Origin: an uncultured Roseburia sp.
GTDB lineage: Bacteria; Bacillota; Clostridia; Lachnospirales; Lachnospiraceae
Assembly: GCA_934292805.1 (NCBI GenBank)
Contig: CAKQXQ010000077.1
Location: 1 to 5,908, forward strand
Direction of reading: 5' to 3'
Length of the DNA: 5,908 bases
The position numbers were made by a program, and so were the translations under genes. The notes below the pieces were generated by a model. The model ran no database searches. It saw only the letters and a list, made by a program, of their open reading frames with translations, and was not told the origin of the DNA. This document shows positions 4,925 through 5,908 of the stretch, piece by piece. Numbering within the stretch: position 1 is the stretch's first letter; each line of letters starts with the position of its first letter.

Positions 4925-5908
4925 ATGGAAGAATATTTGAAGAATTTGTTAGACCAGATCCGTTGCAAAAAAGCACATGCGGCAATCCGTGAGGAATTAG
5001 AAAGCCATATATCCGATCAGATCGAAGACAATATGGAAGCCGGAATGACAAGAGAGGAAGCAGAGAAGGCGGCTGTCTGTGATATGGGAGACCCAGTGAC
5101 GACCGGAATTTCGCTGGATCAGATACACAGACCAAAGATGGCATGGCAGATGATCGTGCTTATGGCAGTGATCATGCTGGCAAGTGTCTGGATCCACTGG
5201 AAAATAGGAATGCCAAGGGCATGTACACAGATCATTGCAGGCTTTTGTGTGATGCTTTGCATGTATCATCTGGATTATACGCGGATCGCAGCAATGGCAA
5301 AATGGATTGCAGCAGGAATCCTTGCAATCGGTATCGGATCGTTGTTCTTTGGACTGGCGGTTGGCGGAACGATTCGTACCGTCTGGTTTGGACGTTTCGG
5401 CATCTCGATGTTCTCCTTTTTGATGCTGTATGTTCCGGTGTATGGAGCAATCCTGTATTCCTATTATGGAGAAGGATACCTGGCACTGGTGAAAGCGGTT
5501 CTGTGGGCAGTGCCACCGCTTTTTATCGCATTAAGACTGCCAAGCCTTACTCTGTTTGTGATCCTGTTCGTATGCATGGTGAGCCTTCTGATACTTGGTA
5601 TTGCAAAAAACTGGTTTCAGGTGAACCGGAAGGGCGTACTGACGGTGATTGGAGCAGTATTTCTGGTTCTGCCGATGCCGGGCATCCTGTTGATCGCAAA
5701 TGCGCCTTATCAGATAGACAGGATCCGTAATTTTCTGACAGGAGATGTCGAGTGGAATTATGTGACACGCGCCTTAAAAGACTGTTTTGCGAACAGCATC
5801 CTTGTAGGAAATGGAGTGGAGAAGTTAAAGACAACACTTCCGGATTATAACAATAATTTTATCCTCGCCTATCTGACGGGAACTTACGGTTATATCGCCT
5901 GTATCGCA
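4925..5908 (+). CDS. HAAS/permease-prefix domain fused to SEDS (FtsW/RodA/SpoVE-like) membrane protein, 3' end outside window
   Basis: The frame is open for 328 codons to the window edge. Residues 1-68 are a soluble helical prefix: RCKKAHAAIREELESHISDQ, then EAGMTREEAEKAAVCDMGDP. This is the pattern of the HAAS/permease prefix domain often encoded after padR. Hydrophobic segments follow at about 72-90, 98-116, 120-142, 159-179, 186-203, 206-227 and 238-258, and another begins at 312. The SEDS signature is seen in PYQIDRIRNFL (261-271), NSILVGNGVEKL (290-301) and LPDYNNNFILAYLTGTYG (305-322), which aligns with LPEAHTDFIFAVLAEELG of RodA/FtsW. Asn311 stands where the essential Asp of that loop is expected, and RLPSLTL (204-210) stands where QPDLGT is usual. 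Known SEDS proteins polymerise peptidoglycan at the membrane; this one may not be catalytic. It starts 3 nt after padR with GGAGGTG 6 nt upstream. The family call is fairly firm; function is unknown. Confidence 0.82.
   Translation, partial: MEEYLKNLLDQIRCKKAHAAIREELESHISDQIEDNMEAGMTREEAEKAAVCDMGDPVTTGISLDQIHRPKMAWQMIVLMAVIMLASVWIHWKIGMPRACTQIIAGFCVMLCMYHLDYTRIAAMAKWIAAGILAIGIGSLFFGLAVGGTIRTVWFGRFGISMFSFLMLYVPVYGAILYSYYGEGYLALVKAVLWAVPPLFIALRLPSLTLFVILFVCMVSLLILGIAKNWFQVNRKGVLTVIGAVFLVLPMPGILLIANAPYQIDRIRNFLTGDVEWNYVTRALKDCFANSILVGNGVEKLKTTLPDYNNNFILAYLTGTYGYIACIA

Noticed and set aside
5143..5730. Long off-frame ORF of 195 codons
   Set aside because: It lies within the HAAS-SEDS gene in another frame. 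The 4925 frame has a ribosome site, domain similarity and proper membrane segments.

Overview
The window looks like chromosome of a gut-type Firmicute, most likely Lachnospiraceae (Clostridia). The grounds are moderate AT content, strong AGGAGG-type ribosome binding sites, sigma-A-like promoters, tightly packed genes on one strand, and protein families typical of that group. The genus cannot be fixed from the sequence. All credible genes are on the + strand; minus-strand open frames are shadows of them.

Left edge (1-274): the end of a damaged KilA-N domain gene (phage or mobile-element type). It appears to have lost about a dozen codons in the middle of the domain, which shifts its frame. It is followed directly by a very long hairpin ending in a T-tract, which would stop transcription before the next unit.

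Regulatory region (275-493): a TTGACA promoter, a near-consensus Rex (NADH/NAD+ sensor) operator over the expected transcription start, and two copies of a palindromic element, TCTGGWCATACCAGA, one on each side of the promoter. This is an elaborate control region for a short operon.

Operon 1 (494-4369): hypB (nickel-inserting GTPase), a 923-residue multi-[4Fe-4S] flavoprotein of the GltD/NfnB type with an unusual Cys-rich N-terminal module, and hypA (nickel metallochaperone). The nickel pair brackets the oxidoreductase. No hydrogenase structural gene and no hypC, D, E or F is present, so the nickel enzyme served is not visible. The layout suggests that nickel delivery and an NAD(P)H-linked electron-transfer enzyme are made together under redox control. 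A short, probably frameshifted reading frame overlaps the hypA stop.

Operon 2 (about 4468-5908, running off the right edge): its promoter is overlaid by four copies of ATATATAGA. It contains a small PadR repressor gene and, 3 nt later, a membrane protein that joins a HAAS/permease-prefix domain to a SEDS (FtsW/RodA/SpoVE) polytopic domain. The catalytic Asp of SEDS glycosyltransferases aligns with Asn here, so this may be a non-catalytic SEDS relative. PadR next to a HAAS-domain membrane protein is a recurrent pairing and suggests an autoregulated envelope-response module.
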